A stretch of 48,277 nucleotides of DNA from Apostichopus leukothele (GCA_010014835.2 JAAAKB020000009.1:1773796-1822072), one strand, 5' to 3'; counted from the stretch's first letter, positions 12,091 to 34,417 are shown. Notes: generated by a model from the sequence alone, not told the origin. Numbers and translations are program-made.

Positions 12091-13142
12091 TTACATGCCA
12101 TATCGTTCCTTCAGTTTCTTCTCCATCACCATTGCTAAAAGATTGACCATTTCAAAATGTAGCATCTGCAGTCTGCAGAGAAAAACAAAGGGAAAGCTTT
12201 TTTTCTTTGCAATAAATAAGCCTGTTGTTAACTGTGTTTGGCTCCTTTCGATTCCTGGTAAGTAAATTTCGTTAAAGATACGAACTGATAAATAAAGTTA
12301 CTTGCAACTTGGTTGAAACTGGGAAGCAGCCGTAACATGCTTCATACACTCGTTCTGGTTGTTATTACTGATTGATGATCTCAACCATTCCACTGTGGAT
12401 GACGTGGAAAGTCCAAGAGCTGCACGGAGTGTTAAGTAAGGGGGCCAGGACACTCATCTCAGGATTAACTCTATCCCGATAGAGGGCAGTCCTACTATTC
12501 GTCATTTCACACCACACAACAGCTTGCAATATTTCACTTCGTATATATGTGATTGCCTTGCCAACTCAGCCTGTAGGGGTTTTCACATTTATCCTACATA
12601 CCTGTACGATGTATTCTCCATGTGATCAAGAGATGTAATGGTTGTTTCTACCCAGGTCAAATTCGTTGCAAGGTCAACGGAGATGACGTAATCGTCATGA
12701 CGTAATGTACTCTGAAATTCCTTCACCATGTCGTAAAAGTCCTTATAGTGACCCCGGTTCTGTTATTAAAACAAACACGATAAATATGGGAAATCATAGG
12801 CAGTCGCATGTAGTTTATTGCTAGTATAATGATATGATTGGATGTTGGTTGCCATGAGTGGATTTTAGTACATAGGCCTACTGTCGGTGATCTAATTATA
12901 GATTATTCGAATAGACTATCGAAGTACCAAGCATATATTTGCAATTCTGGCCATTTGGGGAGATCCCCTCCCTGAATATGACGTCATAATTATCAGGGTG
13001 ATAAGGCTATTATGCAAGGAGAACGCATAACGATTTTATGGACAGTGCTACTTGTTACCGACTTCCTGACCTGTTTTTCCAGCATTTGACGGACTTCGTT
13101 GTGTTGCCTCTGGATCATGTACTCCTTCTTCCTTTGTACGAT
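12091..13142 (-). CDS. Unidentified gene with coiled-coil C-terminal part, last three exons
   Basis: Three minus-strand exons join cleanly: 13142-13071 (24 codons, phase 0), 12759-12602 (52 codons plus 2 nt) and 12172-12091 (1 nt plus 27 codons including TAA). Acceptors are tttttctcag, attaataacag and ttttctctgcag; donors are gtcagg and gtatgt. The product reads IVQRKKEYMIQRQHNEVRQM, then NRGHYKDFYDMVKEFQSTLR, then a segment with LATNLTWVETTITSLDHMEN, and ends LLAMVMEKKLKERYGM. It is charged and helix-prone, about 102 residues so far, without a membrane segment or catalytic motif that I recognise. The style resembles small ciliary or cytoskeletal coiled-coil proteins, but I cannot name the family. 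Upstream exons may lie at 13143-15300, partly in the gap at 13495. It is tail-to-tail with TET. Confidence 0.8.
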
Positions 13143-15346
13143 CTGAGAAAAATGCAAATCCATCGTAAGTGACTCCCGTCGTGAAAAGTACACCAGAAGA
13201 CGAGAAAACAAATGTTGTGTACTAAGACCGTATTCATTGACAATTTGAATATGTTTTTCGAGATATCCAGCTAATTTGAATTCATCAATGGGAGGTTTTG
13301 TTGATTTTGTTAAACTTACATACCGGTATGGAATATAAAATGTTATAGGAAGAATAACATGATCAGCTATGCTGATGTATACATACTTGGATGGAGGTCA
13401 TACTAATTTATACATCAACAGACTTTGGTTCCGCTAATCACCGTAGTAATACTTCCTGTCACTATAGCTTAACTAGTTACATTAGGTTGGCTTANNNNNN
13501 NNNNNNNNNNNNNNNNNNNNNNNNNNNNNNNNNNNNNNNNNNNNNNNNNNNNNNNNNNNNNNNNNNNNNNNNNNNNNNNNNNNNNNNNNNNNNNTCATGG
13601 TGAAATCGTGTATTTCTTAGGGGTGTCCGAACTTCGCAGTGTTCCGAACTTCGCAATACTGACTATACTACCAAGTACATTAAAGGCATTGAAGACTCGC
13701 CCCAAACCGCGTGCTGCACTCTGAAAAAGTTAACTTTCCGTTGCTTGCAAGTGAAGTTTTCTTCTTGTCGCTACAAAATGCAGTCAGTAATGAAAAGTGA
13801 TACCTTGTTATCTTTTATCTAGACCTGAGATGTCCTTCGCTGCTATGTACACTCTGCTGTGGGTATTGACCGTAGCTGTATGTATTGACTGTGGTGTCTA
13901 ATTACCGATGGTAGCAAGCTGTGTGTATTTTCTGGGATCGATGGTGGTGCCTAACACTTCTGTTAACCTCATTCGAAACTAGGTCAGATTACCTGCATGA
14001 GATGTTTCTTTGTGGGCGAATCTTCCCACCCTTTAAAAGGAATCTTTATAAACATCAACTATGGAGACCAACTTTTTATGTTTGTAATTTTTCATTAATT
14101 TGGGAGTTTACATACCCACATTCAACAAGTGTAAAGAAATTCTTCGAAAACCTACTATAACCCAATAAAACGACCCCACAAATTGACATTTTGGGTAGTC
14201 ACGTGATATGTACTGTTGGAATGTCTGAAAACAGAGATTGACCCGAAGGAGCCTCTAGTCACCATGTGATGTCATTATTGGTGTACCACGAAAATCAAAC
14301 GCTGACCTAGGTATTTTTTATACACAGATAGCGAACAATTGAACTGTATTTGACTTCCAATTTTGAACATTTGAAAAGCTATTACTTAAAAAGAGAACAC
14401 ATGAAGACAAATAAGTAGGTTGGGTATTTTCTTTGCAAACTTGCCACTAAAATGGAGGCATCGTTTATATAGCAGAGCATCAATAGGTATGTACAGTACA
14501 ATATGTATACTGTAAACCAGGCAAGCAGCTTGCTGAATTCCTTGATACAACTTGATTGCAAGATACTGCAAAATGAACAGAAAAATAGACCTAAAAGATG
14601 CCTTGTGCGTGATATGTCACAGGAAAATGGTTTATGTTACTATCAACGAATTAAAACAAAATTAAACATAAACAAACAACTACAGTACGTGGCCAGAATC
14701 GTCCAGGGTAGGATACGTGACTAAGCTTCAGCTAAACAGAGTACTCACTCAATTAAATATCAAGAGTACAAACACAGTAAAAGTATCCTGGCAGTAAACT
14801 CCGAATCCACATTTCTTGTTCGATCCTGGGCGAAATACTACTGTGACTCTGTGTTATTCCATAGAGTTAGGCTTAGTTGAAACATGTCTTGACCAGTAAT
14901 ATTCCACTACGTACACAATCACAAAAGACTGTCACTAACAAAATTTAAACAAAACGTCCGACCGCTATAATACCGTTGTATTCTACTCCATGGACCTTGC
15001 AGATGCTGGAACAAACACAATGAACAATATTAAACATGTGTCACAAACTCACGATACTGGAAAACAACAAATGGATAAATGCAATGAAATCCTAACATGA
15101 CTACTTCCCCTTGATGTGAGCCAACATGGGCAGGAGTTGTAACTCATTGGAGTGCTACCTTAGTCATGGAGTATGCACATGCTATTTACGGTCATCTCAA
15201 ATACTGTAGTAAATAACGTCGGTCAATTGCGTGATATAATGCTACATGTAAGGACGCCCAGGGCCACTAAGAAGTGTGTAGCAAATATTCAGGGTCCCAA
15301 TTGCTCTTGTTGAAATGCCCTGAGCATACTTGAAAAAATTACACAC
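13143..15346. other. Non-coding or unresolved stretch upstream of the coiled-coil gene
   Basis: Includes the assembly gap and a short direct repeat of GTTCCGAACTTCGCA near 13626-13652. No exon can be supported; weak open stretches with possible splice sites near 13330 and 13750 on the minus strand do not match the phase of the next exon. Further exons of the coiled-coil gene or of the THAP gene may be hidden here. Confidence 0.5.
13495..13594. other. Assembly gap (100 N)
   Basis: Exactly 100 N, the usual placeholder for a gap of unknown size. It lies upstream, in transcriptional sense, of the visible coiled-coil exons. Confidence 0.99.
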
Positions 15347-15499
15347 TCCAGGTGCTGTAAAATCTTTCCGTGTGCATCTCACAAACTTTATCCAAAGTCT
15401 ACGTTTTTCGTCGGTTCTTCCACTCGGAAAGCTAACATATCTGATGCTTTTGTTGGCTGAGGTATTACTACAACCTCCAACTACACAGAATTGTGGCAT
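15347..15499 (-). CDS. THAP zinc-finger domain, first coding exon
   Basis: Starting at the ATG 15499-15497, 51 codons read MPQFCVVGGCSNTSANKSIR, YVSFPSG, RRLWIKFVR, ending DFTAPG before a gtgtgt donor. This is the N-terminal half of a THAP domain: Met-Pro start, C-x4-C zinc pair, the aromatic FP motif and the invariant Trp of the RRxxW helix. The distal C-x2-H pair is missing from the exon. Continuing without splicing gives GVCNFF, where the His would be Phe, so the rest is probably on another exon downstream on this strand, or the copy is broken. THAP domains bind DNA and occur in host transcription factors and in P-element-type transposases; which this is cannot be decided. I found no second half. 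Confidence 0.6.
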
Positions 15500-17314
15500 T
15501 TCGGGGGAAAGAGGAGTAATATCGTTGATATTATTTCCAGCTCCTTCGTGTTCGACTAGATACAACTTTACACACTAACTGATGGACAAAGCATTGTTGT
15601 GATTGCGGTATACCAACAATGACGTCACATGGTCACCTGATGTCTCAGGAATGTTTCAGGAATGACTGAAATAGTTTTCCTAAAGGCTGACTTTTCTTCC
15701 CTTTTTTTCACATATTTAACGTCCGTTATTGGGCAAGTCGGGCAAGTCGTTACAGCCCCCCCCCCCCCTGGGGCTACTAAGTCTATGAATGTGACCCTTT
15801 AGAACATCATGGTTTATGTATAAATAAGCTAAGTACTATACATATTGTCAATTGTATAGCATTTTGTGATACTGGATAAAGTGAACTAATAATTTCCTGC
15901 ACTACAGTACCACACTGTACTTGACACAATCATTGCTACACAGTACTATCACACTGTACTTAGATGACATTTTTAAGTACTAGTCATAAATGGGCTTTAT
16001 GTACAGTACAATGTACACCTATATGTACAGTACTTCAAAGAATCTCATGGTGGTTAGGAAAACTATAAATATTACAGTCACGCACATACAGTGTACTGTT
16101 AGTCTTCACTGGTGTGAATATTGTGAATTGTTTGCTATAAAATCATGGTATGTGTCAAATTCTGTTTCAATGTTTAGTCATAGTCTTTATGTACAGTAAT
16201 ATTAGGAAAGCAAAAATACTAAACTGTGGCGTTAACAGCAAAGAAGGACACATCTTTTTACTGTCATTGTGACTTTCAATTTTACTATATCAAAGCTATG
16301 ATGTGACAAAAAATTTTGTTACAAACAAATGATTTTGATGATAAAAAATTTCTTTGACAGACTATAGAGTCATATTGGTACATACAGAAACAAACTATAG
16401 CATGTAGGCACTTTACTCAACAGGGTTGTTAAATATAAAATAATGTTGAGTAGCAGTACACTGGCATTCAACTAAAATACATCTAGCCTACTGTGGTACA
16501 TTGTACAATTTCAACATCTATTCAATGCTGACTCAGGGAGGAGGAGGTACAGTAGGAGAAGGGAGGGAGGAGGGAGGGAGGGAGGGGGAGGGATGGTGAG
16601 GGGTGGGAGGGATGGGGAGGTATGGTGAGGGGTGATATCCATTGCATTTAGGTAAAGTAGTGATCAGTGACAGTGTGGTTCTAGGCTAAATAATGACACT
16701 TTCACCAGCAGTATCAACAACCTTGGATATTGGTTGCAAATTCTTGTAGAGATCTTCAGTGCTATTAATGTAGTACAGTGTGCTGTATTAAAATCTGAGA
16801 GTGTAGGAAGGAAGTGTGTACACCACAGTGTTTTACATTACTATTGCCCAGTAAATTTATGAGTTCATTAACTTGCATTCTGTTGATCCTAATATACCCA
16901 GAAACAGTTCTGTATTGATTAGTGATGAATTAGGCTTGGCATGTTGAGAGGTCATGGTTGAAGATTAACAGGAATGTGGAGAGGATGTGGTTGAAGAGCC
17001 TAACAGGAATGTTTAGAGGATATGGTTGGCGATCCGGTAGCTGAACTTGTTTCTTTTATAACAGATCTGCATCTTCAGGTCAAACCATACCCTCATAGCA
17101 TTCTGCATTACAAAGATATGAACAGAACTTTCAATTTAGTGCTATTTTGTGAAGGGTGAATGATGTCATCACAGTAATTCAGCAAAAACATTGTTTTTAC
17201 TTGAAATAATATTTAACTCACTTATTCACAGAGGAATAAAATATTTCTAAGAGAAGGGTTCATTTGCTTAGCAATCATTCCAAACATACAGTCACGTTTC
17301 AAAAATGAGGCATA
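15500..17314. other. Spacer without recognisable gene
   Basis: Contains a C-homopolymer near 15756-15769, many TGTACAGTA words, and a (GGGAGG)n purine tract at about 16545-16625. No exon with homology or good splice sites was found. It may hold the UBE2D promoter and 5' UTR, which I could not locate. Confidence 0.5.
16545..16628. repeat. GGGAGG purine-rich microsatellite
   Basis: Imperfect GGAGGGAGGGAG tract on the plus strand, simple sequence. Confidence 0.9.
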
Positions 17315-18210
17315 GTGTTTGCACAGGGTATCCCAGTACCTGGGTACCCCCCCTACGCGATACTACCCGGTTCCTAATTTATTACCCGAATCCTACACAA
17401 AGTGTTATTTTTTTTTTTTGCAAACTGATGGTTAGGCAAGACTTTCCCATTGACTAAGTGTGGTGTAAAGCTACCATGTGGTCGAAGATAACAGCAATAA
17501 TGAAAGAATTTCATGGATATCTTATAACTGCGTCACAATTTCAGCGAATAAACAGATGGTTAGGCTAGATTACCCCATTGACTTAGTGTGGTGTTAGGCT
17601 ACTATGTGGAAGAACTGGAAAGAATTCTCACAATTATTATTTATTCATTCGTTTATTTCATAGAAGGAAAGACTGACAAGGAATTTTACGAGATGTTACT
17701 AATGGATTATAGATGGGATAACTAAAAAATAATAATCGCAAGTGGCTTTTTACTAAAAGTTTATTCCAAATGCGATCAAACTGCGTGAATCGCGCAATCT
17801 CGCGGCACATGCGAACCCTGGGCCTGCATAATAGATAGTAGTAGTAAAAACTGTTTAAGAGCTAATTTGATATTTATATGGTCTAATCCAATAGAGGTGG
17901 AGAGCAACATAAGCAGCTGCGGCAGTGCGCTGTTTATAGTAGTGGTGTTAATTATATGAAGTTATTAACAACTTAATGAAAGGAACAAAAGCAAATAGAA
18001 ATTATTTAGTAAGGTTTTATACCTTATCTTACACCTACGTATTTGAACATAAAAACATTGTCAGTAGAGAATAATATTCATTTATTATAGCATCCAATAT
18101 GTAATTTCTTGAGAATCGCGATACACGAGGGTAAACAATTTTTTTCTGGATACCTGACGGGTAACGGCTCTCGGATACCCGGTTCCTGATTTTTGGACCT
18201 ATGTAAACAC
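17315..18210. mobile_element. Candidate non-autonomous DNA transposon with TA flanks
   Basis: The left end reads GTGTTTGCACAGGG and the inverted right end GTGTTTACATAGGT, each next to a TA dinucleotide (17313-17314 and 18211-18212). Both ends then carry related GGGTA-CC palindromic sequence (CCTGGGTACC on the left, GGATACCCGGTTCCTG on the right). Inside, a segment of about 58 bp starting GATGGTTAGGC is present twice (17424-17482 and 17552-17609). There is no transposase frame. The TA flanks would suit a Tc1/mariner-like element, though a hAT-like origin cannot be excluded. Confidence 0.4.
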
Positions 18211-20522
18211 TATTGTAATCACAGAAACTCAAAAGGTACATCTTGGTTGAAGTTAACATGTAGTGATGAGTAGTAGTGATGAGTGATGAGATGTAGTGTG
18301 TGTGGTGAGTACAAAGAATCCTGTTGAAATTGGTAGAAGTTTAGGGTCATTTGAGATCAACAGAGGTAAAAATTCTGAACACCTTGTGAACAGAATAACT
18401 TACAAGTAAAGCTTGGATGAACTTTGTACTTTATAGGTGAGTCTGCATCTGTGCAAGGACCTTACTGATCACTTGAAGTCAGTAATGGACAACATTTAAA
18501 AATTGGCATTGTTCAAAATAAAATTTCAATTGGTCAAACTCAAAATTGCTCATTAAAAAAATATTAAGGATGTTGTATCTTACAAATTGGTTATAATTAA
18601 TAGCATCACATTTCACCAATTAGTTGTAAAAGGCACTATTTGAATTCAGTCACGTAAGGAATACTGATTAAACTTTCTTGATTATTTGAAGGGATTCAAG
18701 TTAACAGCTAACGAGCTGTATTGACAATAGTGTGTAGGACAATGTGCAGAGTTCTTCCTCAGAGCAGCCTTACCTTATGGTTTGGTTTCTGTGTGGAGGT
18801 TAATCTAAGAGTATCTCAGCAGTACTTTTTGTGTTCAAAATTAACCATTCATTCTTTGTTTCCTTTATTGTACATTTTGTAGTAATCCTTTTGTGTATAT
18901 TTTATGGCAATTTTGTTTTTACTAGAAGAGGATGAAATTAAAACATTAATGCTCATAGATACATAAACATCTTGACTTTCATCTGTCTACAGGTGCCATT
19001 ATGGACGATGGTTTTTAAGAAACAAGTTTCATGTTATAAATTTTGTTCTCCTAAATTACTGAAAATACGAAGATTTTGTGTATTTTTGAAGTAGTTCTAT
19101 GCCATTTTACTGTACTACTGTATACTGTACCAGATTACTTGATGTTAACTGTGAGTAAATGAATAACTTTGGAGTGCTCTCTGTAACTAAGTCATTTTTA
19201 GTTTAGGCTTATTATCCCCTCACTATAACTGCAACTTACATTTCAACTGCATTGTCAAATATTACAGTGCCCTTGCATTGACAAATTTTTTTTTAGGGAT
19301 TTTCTTTGCACCCTATTTTTAGAAGTTTAGGCACAAAATATGTTGACTCATTGTAAGTGTGTTGTAATGTGCCCACTGTACATGTATTGTACTTGGTTCA
19401 TTGAGTACACTCAGTGATGGCCATTTCTGCTAGTTAAACTTACAGTGTATACATTGTATTAATTCAGCCTGCACATAGCAGGCCTTGCACTATTTTTCAT
19501 AACATTCTGAAGGTAACCATATGCAAACTTAGAAAGGATTACTGTACACGTATACAAGGAACTGAAGAATACGGAGAAATGTTAACAGTTAATATAGGTT
19601 CCTGCAAACAATATGAGAACCCCTGGTTTATAAGTATTTCCGTAAATGACAATAGCATAACTAATGTGATACAGTAAATGCATGACAGTACTACAACCCC
19701 CTTGTCAATGATTCAACACTATGCAGATCTGCCAGTCTTTGCTTCACTATACTTTAACAACAGTCATGTACAGTAAGCATATATGCTGCCTTTTTAAAGT
19801 TGAATTTCCTGTCCTGCATTACATCTTTATGCAAAAACTTGATAATACTTGATAAAACTGTTGTAATTAATTAATACTACATAAATCGTTTCGGAGGAGG
19901 AGGAGGAAGAGTCTACATTTGTCAGCTCTGCCTAAAACTCATGTTTCTGTAATATTCACAGTTTGCTAGGACATGGGCATTGCATTTATCTTGTGTTATG
20001 TCTAATGGTGTGTTTACATATTGATCACCATACTCTGCAATATGTGGCAACTTTCATCAATAAAGACAATGTTGCATTTAATTTCACATTGTAAGTTATC
20101 TGTGTGTTGTGTCTTACTTTGAAAAGCTCCTCCAGTGGTGATGCTATGTACAGCATCTTAGAATGTTAGTTTCAATTTACGCCTCGTTAACTTGTACAGT
20201 TACTTTATGTTGGATGTTTGAATGGGTCACAACTCACAAAGCAGTATGTTGTCCTCTACCAAGACATTACAGAGCCTGATACTGTTTGCCATATTTGAGT
20301 ATTGAATCTTAGATCAATGTATTAACTTTTATTACAGTGGTTTGTACAAGAGTCTGCTGATTGCAATGAAACTTTGTCATGTTTGGTTTGTGGTATGTTC
20401 ATATAAATCATTTGGGAAATTCACTCACTTTCTGTCCCCATTAGCTTTATATCAACACTAAATGTAGAGTATGATTGATGATATGTACTACACTCATTTC
20501 TCTCTCTTTTCTTGTTTTACAG
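18211..20522. other. Spacer upstream of UBE2D exons, with one AGGTCA-type repeat
   Basis: A diverged unit related to 7270-7720 lies at about 18335-18480 (TTAGGGTCATTTGAGATCAA, ACCTTGTGAACA). The rest is AT-rich with no supported exon. The start exons of UBE2D (MALKRI... to GDD) should be in this direction but are not visible. Confidence 0.5.
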
Positions 20523-23612
<3,090 letters not shown>

Positions 23613-23826
23613 TAATCACTTATGACTAACCTAAACTCCATATAGTTGTAGTACACTCAAGCTACTATGTCTACAATGACCAGTCGCTTGGCCTACCATT
23701 CCAATCTGTATCAAAATGAGAGTCTCCTTCAATCATGTATGACTAACCCTGTCTCAATATAACTGGGGGGGGGGGGGGAATAGGGGCTATTACATGTTTT
23801 TTGTGCCTAGAGGGTTTTCTATATCT

Positions 23827-23926
23827 NNNNNNNNNNNNNNNNNNNNNNNNNNNNNNNNNNNNNNNNNNNNNNNNNNNNNNNNNNNNNNNNNNNNNNNNNN
23901 NNNNNNNNNNNNNNNNNNNNNNNNNN
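23827..23926. other. Assembly gap (100 N)
   Basis: Exactly 100 N, shortly after a poly-G run that may have stopped sequencing. Its position between UBE2D and PTEN makes it the best candidate site for missing exons. Confidence 0.99.
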
Positions 23927-25174
23927 CAAGTAACAGTAACAGAAGGGACAAAAACACGCACAGAATACAGACAGGTTAATGAGCACGGTGAACACAATGA
24001 GATTTAAAATTACTTTTACACATTCTATTACACAGGCTCTCTAGTGGATAAGCAGTTTGCTAACAGTTTTATTTTATTTTGTACTTCAAAAGTTGCTATA
24101 TATAACTCTATTTTGCAACTAAGTACACTTAAAGTTAAACTTTATATAATTTCTCAATAGGAAAGGGGATGCATCCTTGGCAATGATCAAATTATCAGTA
24201 AACCCAATCTTTATCTTGTGATTTTTCTCTAACATTATTTTCTCCTTGGTCAATAAGTTTTAAAAAAAGGACGGTATTACTGTTTCCAATACAAAGTGTC
24301 CTACAGTACATTAAACACAACACACATGCCCTTTAATGTATGAAATTGTAATCCCTGGGATATGATCAATGAAATAATCAAAAGTTAAACATCTTTTCTA
24401 GTTTCTGCTCCATTGTTAAGCTTGATATAATTCTTCTAGGCAGATCAGTTCACAAGTTACCAAGCTTAAAGGTTAAAAGGTCGAGTATGGCATTTCTTTT
24501 CTCAACATACCATTGAATTTAATCTAGTTCTTGACGTAGCATACATGGCAATGTGATCCACAATCTAATCTGACCAACGTTTGCAAGAATCCCTTTAATG
24601 ATATGATCGTTTGGCTGACGGAAGTAGAGAAAAGTAGCGCTATGAATGCTGTAAGATGATACACCTGTAAGGTACTCGTTAGCTCAGGAAAATGTAGGCT
24701 AAGTGGCCTTTCTCTACACTTAGAGAAGGCCAAGAAGTCAACTTGGTTTAGATTTTGGCTGAGAAAGCACCAGGCTGGATCCAAGAATGCGTCAATTGAG
24801 CTTGTCTCAATTACAAAGTTCAGAGTATGTGCCCGCATGTAGTTTCAGAAATCTGACCTAGTTTTCCTAGAAAAGTGTTATCTTACCATTACTAGGATTG
24901 TGTTAAAGTTTGACTTGATTCTTAAAACAGTCGGTAGAAGTGAGAATTACAGATAGAAGTGGTTTTAATGTTATCTAGCTATTTGTGGTTTGATGGTAGG
25001 AAGGATAAAGCGAATGGACCATTATGCTCCAAGCTGCAGCATCATATCATGGTTGTCATGGAGAATCACATATCATTGTTGCCATGGAGAATCACGCCAA
25101 GATTAACCTCTTGATAACCTCTCCCAATTGATGCTGACCAGAAGAAAGGTTGATAGAATGGATGAAAAGTTTCA

Positions 25175-25552
25175 TTACTGTACATACATCACAAGGACTC
25201 CATGCATTCTAGCAACATTAATTACCCAATACATACATCACAAGGACTCTATGCATTCTAGCAACATTAATTACCCACTACATACAACACAAGGATCCTA
25301 TGCATTCTAGCAACATTAATTACCCAGTACATACATCACAAGGACTCCATGCATTCTAGCAACATTAATTACCCTGTACATACATCACAAGGACTCCATG
25401 CATTCTAGCAACATTAATTACCCAGTACATACATCACAAGGACTCCATGCATTCTAGCAACATTAAGTACCCAGTACATACATCACAAGGACTCCATGCA
25501 TTCTAGCAACATTAAGTACCCAGTACATACATCACAATGACTCGATGCATTA
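25175..25552. repeat. 48-49 bp tandem repeat, about 8 copies, upstream of the first visible PTEN exon
   Basis: Units contain GTACATACATCACAAGGACT, CCATGCATTCTAGCAACATT and AATTACCCA. Copies are very similar, with a few substitutions (ATTAATT to ATTAAGT), which points to recent expansion. Confidence 0.95.
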
Positions 25553-25800
25553 CCCTATACAGTTGTTAATGTCATTAATGGCTGTATTGTGTTACTACTT
25601 TCTCCCATTTGGTATCAGCCCGTCATTCCTGTTACCCTTAATAATTGGAGCTAACCTTTTTGACCTTAGTAATTCATAAATAATTAGAGAGTCATTTGGT
25701 ACATATTAATCATTCTTATACAAATATGTTTTGCTCATTTTTGCCAATTTTATGAAGAGCAGTGTTCTTTATTACTGTATCATTGTTGTTTTTGTTGCAG

Positions 25801-32408
<6,608 letters not shown>

Positions 32409-32420
<12 letters not shown>

Positions 32421-33165
32421 CTTGTCATCATAAGGCCCTACACAAGTATGACCGGTCATAATAAGGACCTTAACAAGTATGACCAATCATAAAAAGGACC
32501 TTAACAGCTTGACCGGCCATCATAAGGACCTTCACTATTGTGACCGGTCATAATAGGGACCTTAAAAAGTATGACCGGCCATCATAAGGACCTACACAAT
32601 TATGAGTTGTCACGGTTACGGTCTGCATGGGTGTTACCTATACAAGTATTACAGTCATTGGTCTTTGTTAGGACCTAATCATATATAACCGGTCATCATT
32701 AGGATGTACACATGTATTACTGGTCTGTGATAGTTAAGACCTAAACAAGTATAACCTATCATTGTTAAGACCTACACAAGTATTATCTATCATTGTTAGG
32801 ACTGATATGAGTGTGGCCGGTCATTGTTAGGACCTATATGAGTGTGGCCGGTCATTGTTAGGACCTATATGAGTGTGGCCGGTCATTGTAAGGACTGATA
32901 TGAGTGTGGCCGGTCATTGTTAGGACCTATATGAGTGTGGCCGGTCATTGTTAGGACTGACATGAGTGTGGCCAGTCATTGTTAGGACTGACATGAGTGT
33001 GGCCGGTCATTGTTAGGACTGATATGAGTGTGACTGGTCATTGTTAGGACCTATATGAGTGTTGCCGGTCATTGTTAGGACTGATATGAGTGTGGCTGGT
33101 CATTGTTAGGACCTATATGAGTGTGGCCGGTCATTGTTAGGACATATTTGAACATGATTGGTCAT
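32409..33165 (+). repeat. Palindrome-based tandem array starting on the PTEN stop codon
   Basis: About 25 copies of a unit near 30 bp run from the last PTEN codons into the 3' UTR. The first unit holds ACGAGTATGA, where GTA TGA are the last codon and stop. The next reads ACAAGTATGACCGGTCATAA; its core ATGACCGGTCAT is a perfect 12-bp palindrome. Copies from about 32800 on are a more uniform sub-family (GAGTGTGGCCGGTCATTGTT), implying a second, later expansion. Confidence 0.93.
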
Positions 33166-34009
33166 TTATACAACCTGATTGTATAGCAGCACTCTTCTGT
33201 TACTCTAGAGTATGTCACAGGTTTAATCAACATTCCATCAGAAGGGATAACATTTATGTATCTAGAGGTTTCTTCAGTTAATGGGTGTGTTTTGTTGACC
33301 AGAGAGAAGAGTTAATCCCTGTTTGCTTTGTATCAGGAGGCTCAATAGCCATCAAATCCCCCAAGTGACCAATCTATAGGTCATGGGAGTTGCTGTCTTT
33401 TTATGCCATTTAATGTTGTTGATGTCCTGATTCGGGTAATGTTTTAGTGAAAAAACTACATGATTTTGGCATGTACTTGTTATATTCAATTTCTCATTCT
33501 ATTGCTGTTATTTAGATAAAGCAATTGATTTGTTGATCCCAAAGGATTTCTTTAGCTTTACATATTTTGCGTATTGCTAATCGCTCAATGTTTAGATCTT
33601 TCATTCTTTTATTTACGCTTTCTGAATGAGAACTAGTTTCATTCATGGTTACTCTTAATACTAGGACTTGCAATATATCTGTATCTTGCTACAGATCTTT
33701 CATTTTGAAAAAAAACATTGAGTAAAGACCTGTGTATATCATTGCAGTGTATATTAGAACTCTACTGGTGGTGTACTCATGAAGCTACCTCCATCAATAC
33801 TGTTACCACAGATGTATGTTAATATATAGAGTTCTCAGTCTCACCCTTAGATAGCTTCTCTGTTGCATCTTTGAAAATATAGGCATTCTACTTGGTTGCT
33901 TGCTCACAAACAAAGGGCTCTGTGTTCTAGGCTTTCCCTTGGGGGTTGTTCAGGCATAGCAGATATCTAGTGGTAACAGGCTTAGTATCTTCCAGTGAAT
34001 CCAAAACTT
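33166..34009. other. PTEN 3' flank
   Basis: AT-rich, without exon signals. It is probably 3' untranslated sequence if the signal near 34418 is used. Confidence 0.45.
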
Positions 34010-34017
34010 GTATGCTT

Positions 34018-34316
34018 TGTGAGAGAGTCTGTCCTAGTGATTTTAAGTCAATGTTCATCCCATAGCTCAGTGAGAGAGTCTGTCCTGATGGTATTAAGTC
34101 AATTTAAATCCCATAGCTCAGTGAGAGAGTCTGTCCTGATGGTATTAAGTCAATGTACATCCCATAGCTGGTGTGAGAGTCTGTCCTAGTGATAGTAAGT
34201 CAATTTATATCCCATAGCTCAGTGAGAGAGTCTGTCCTGATGGTATTAAGTCAATGTACATCCCATAACTCAGTGAGATAGTCTGTCATAGTGATATTAA
34301 GTCAATGTACATCACA
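34018..34316. repeat. About 50-bp tandem repeat, 6 copies
   Basis: Units contain GTGAGAGAGTCTGTCCTGAT and ATTAAGTCAATGTACATCCC, then ATAGCTCA. The short open frame across it is repeat-derived. Confidence 0.94.
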
Positions 34317-34417
34317 TATGCAGCAACTTCATTAATTGTGAATGGACTAAAACTATATGTTTCTGTACAGTTGAGTTATTGCTTATTGTTGTTCCTTCTC
34401 AGTTTATATACAATCTT

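Noticed and set aside
15330-15578. Plus-strand 82-codon frame
   Set aside because: It is the antisense of the THAP exon, which has clear domain motifs on the minus strand.
23927-24006. Open segment after the gap (TRTEYRQVNEHGEHNEI then stop) as the UBE2D C-terminus
   Set aside because: Only a Tyr and the length before the stop resemble the conserved KYNRxAREWTQKYAM ending; UBE2D is far too conserved for such divergence.
24524-24838. 104-codon minus-strand frame
   Set aside because: No recognised domain, no neighbouring exon and no convincing splice sites; possibly an old repeat remnant, but no family can be named.
25175-25552. Regular 49-bp repeats as a CRISPR-like array
   Set aside because: The whole unit is repeated with no unique spacers, and the surrounding genes are clearly eukaryotic.
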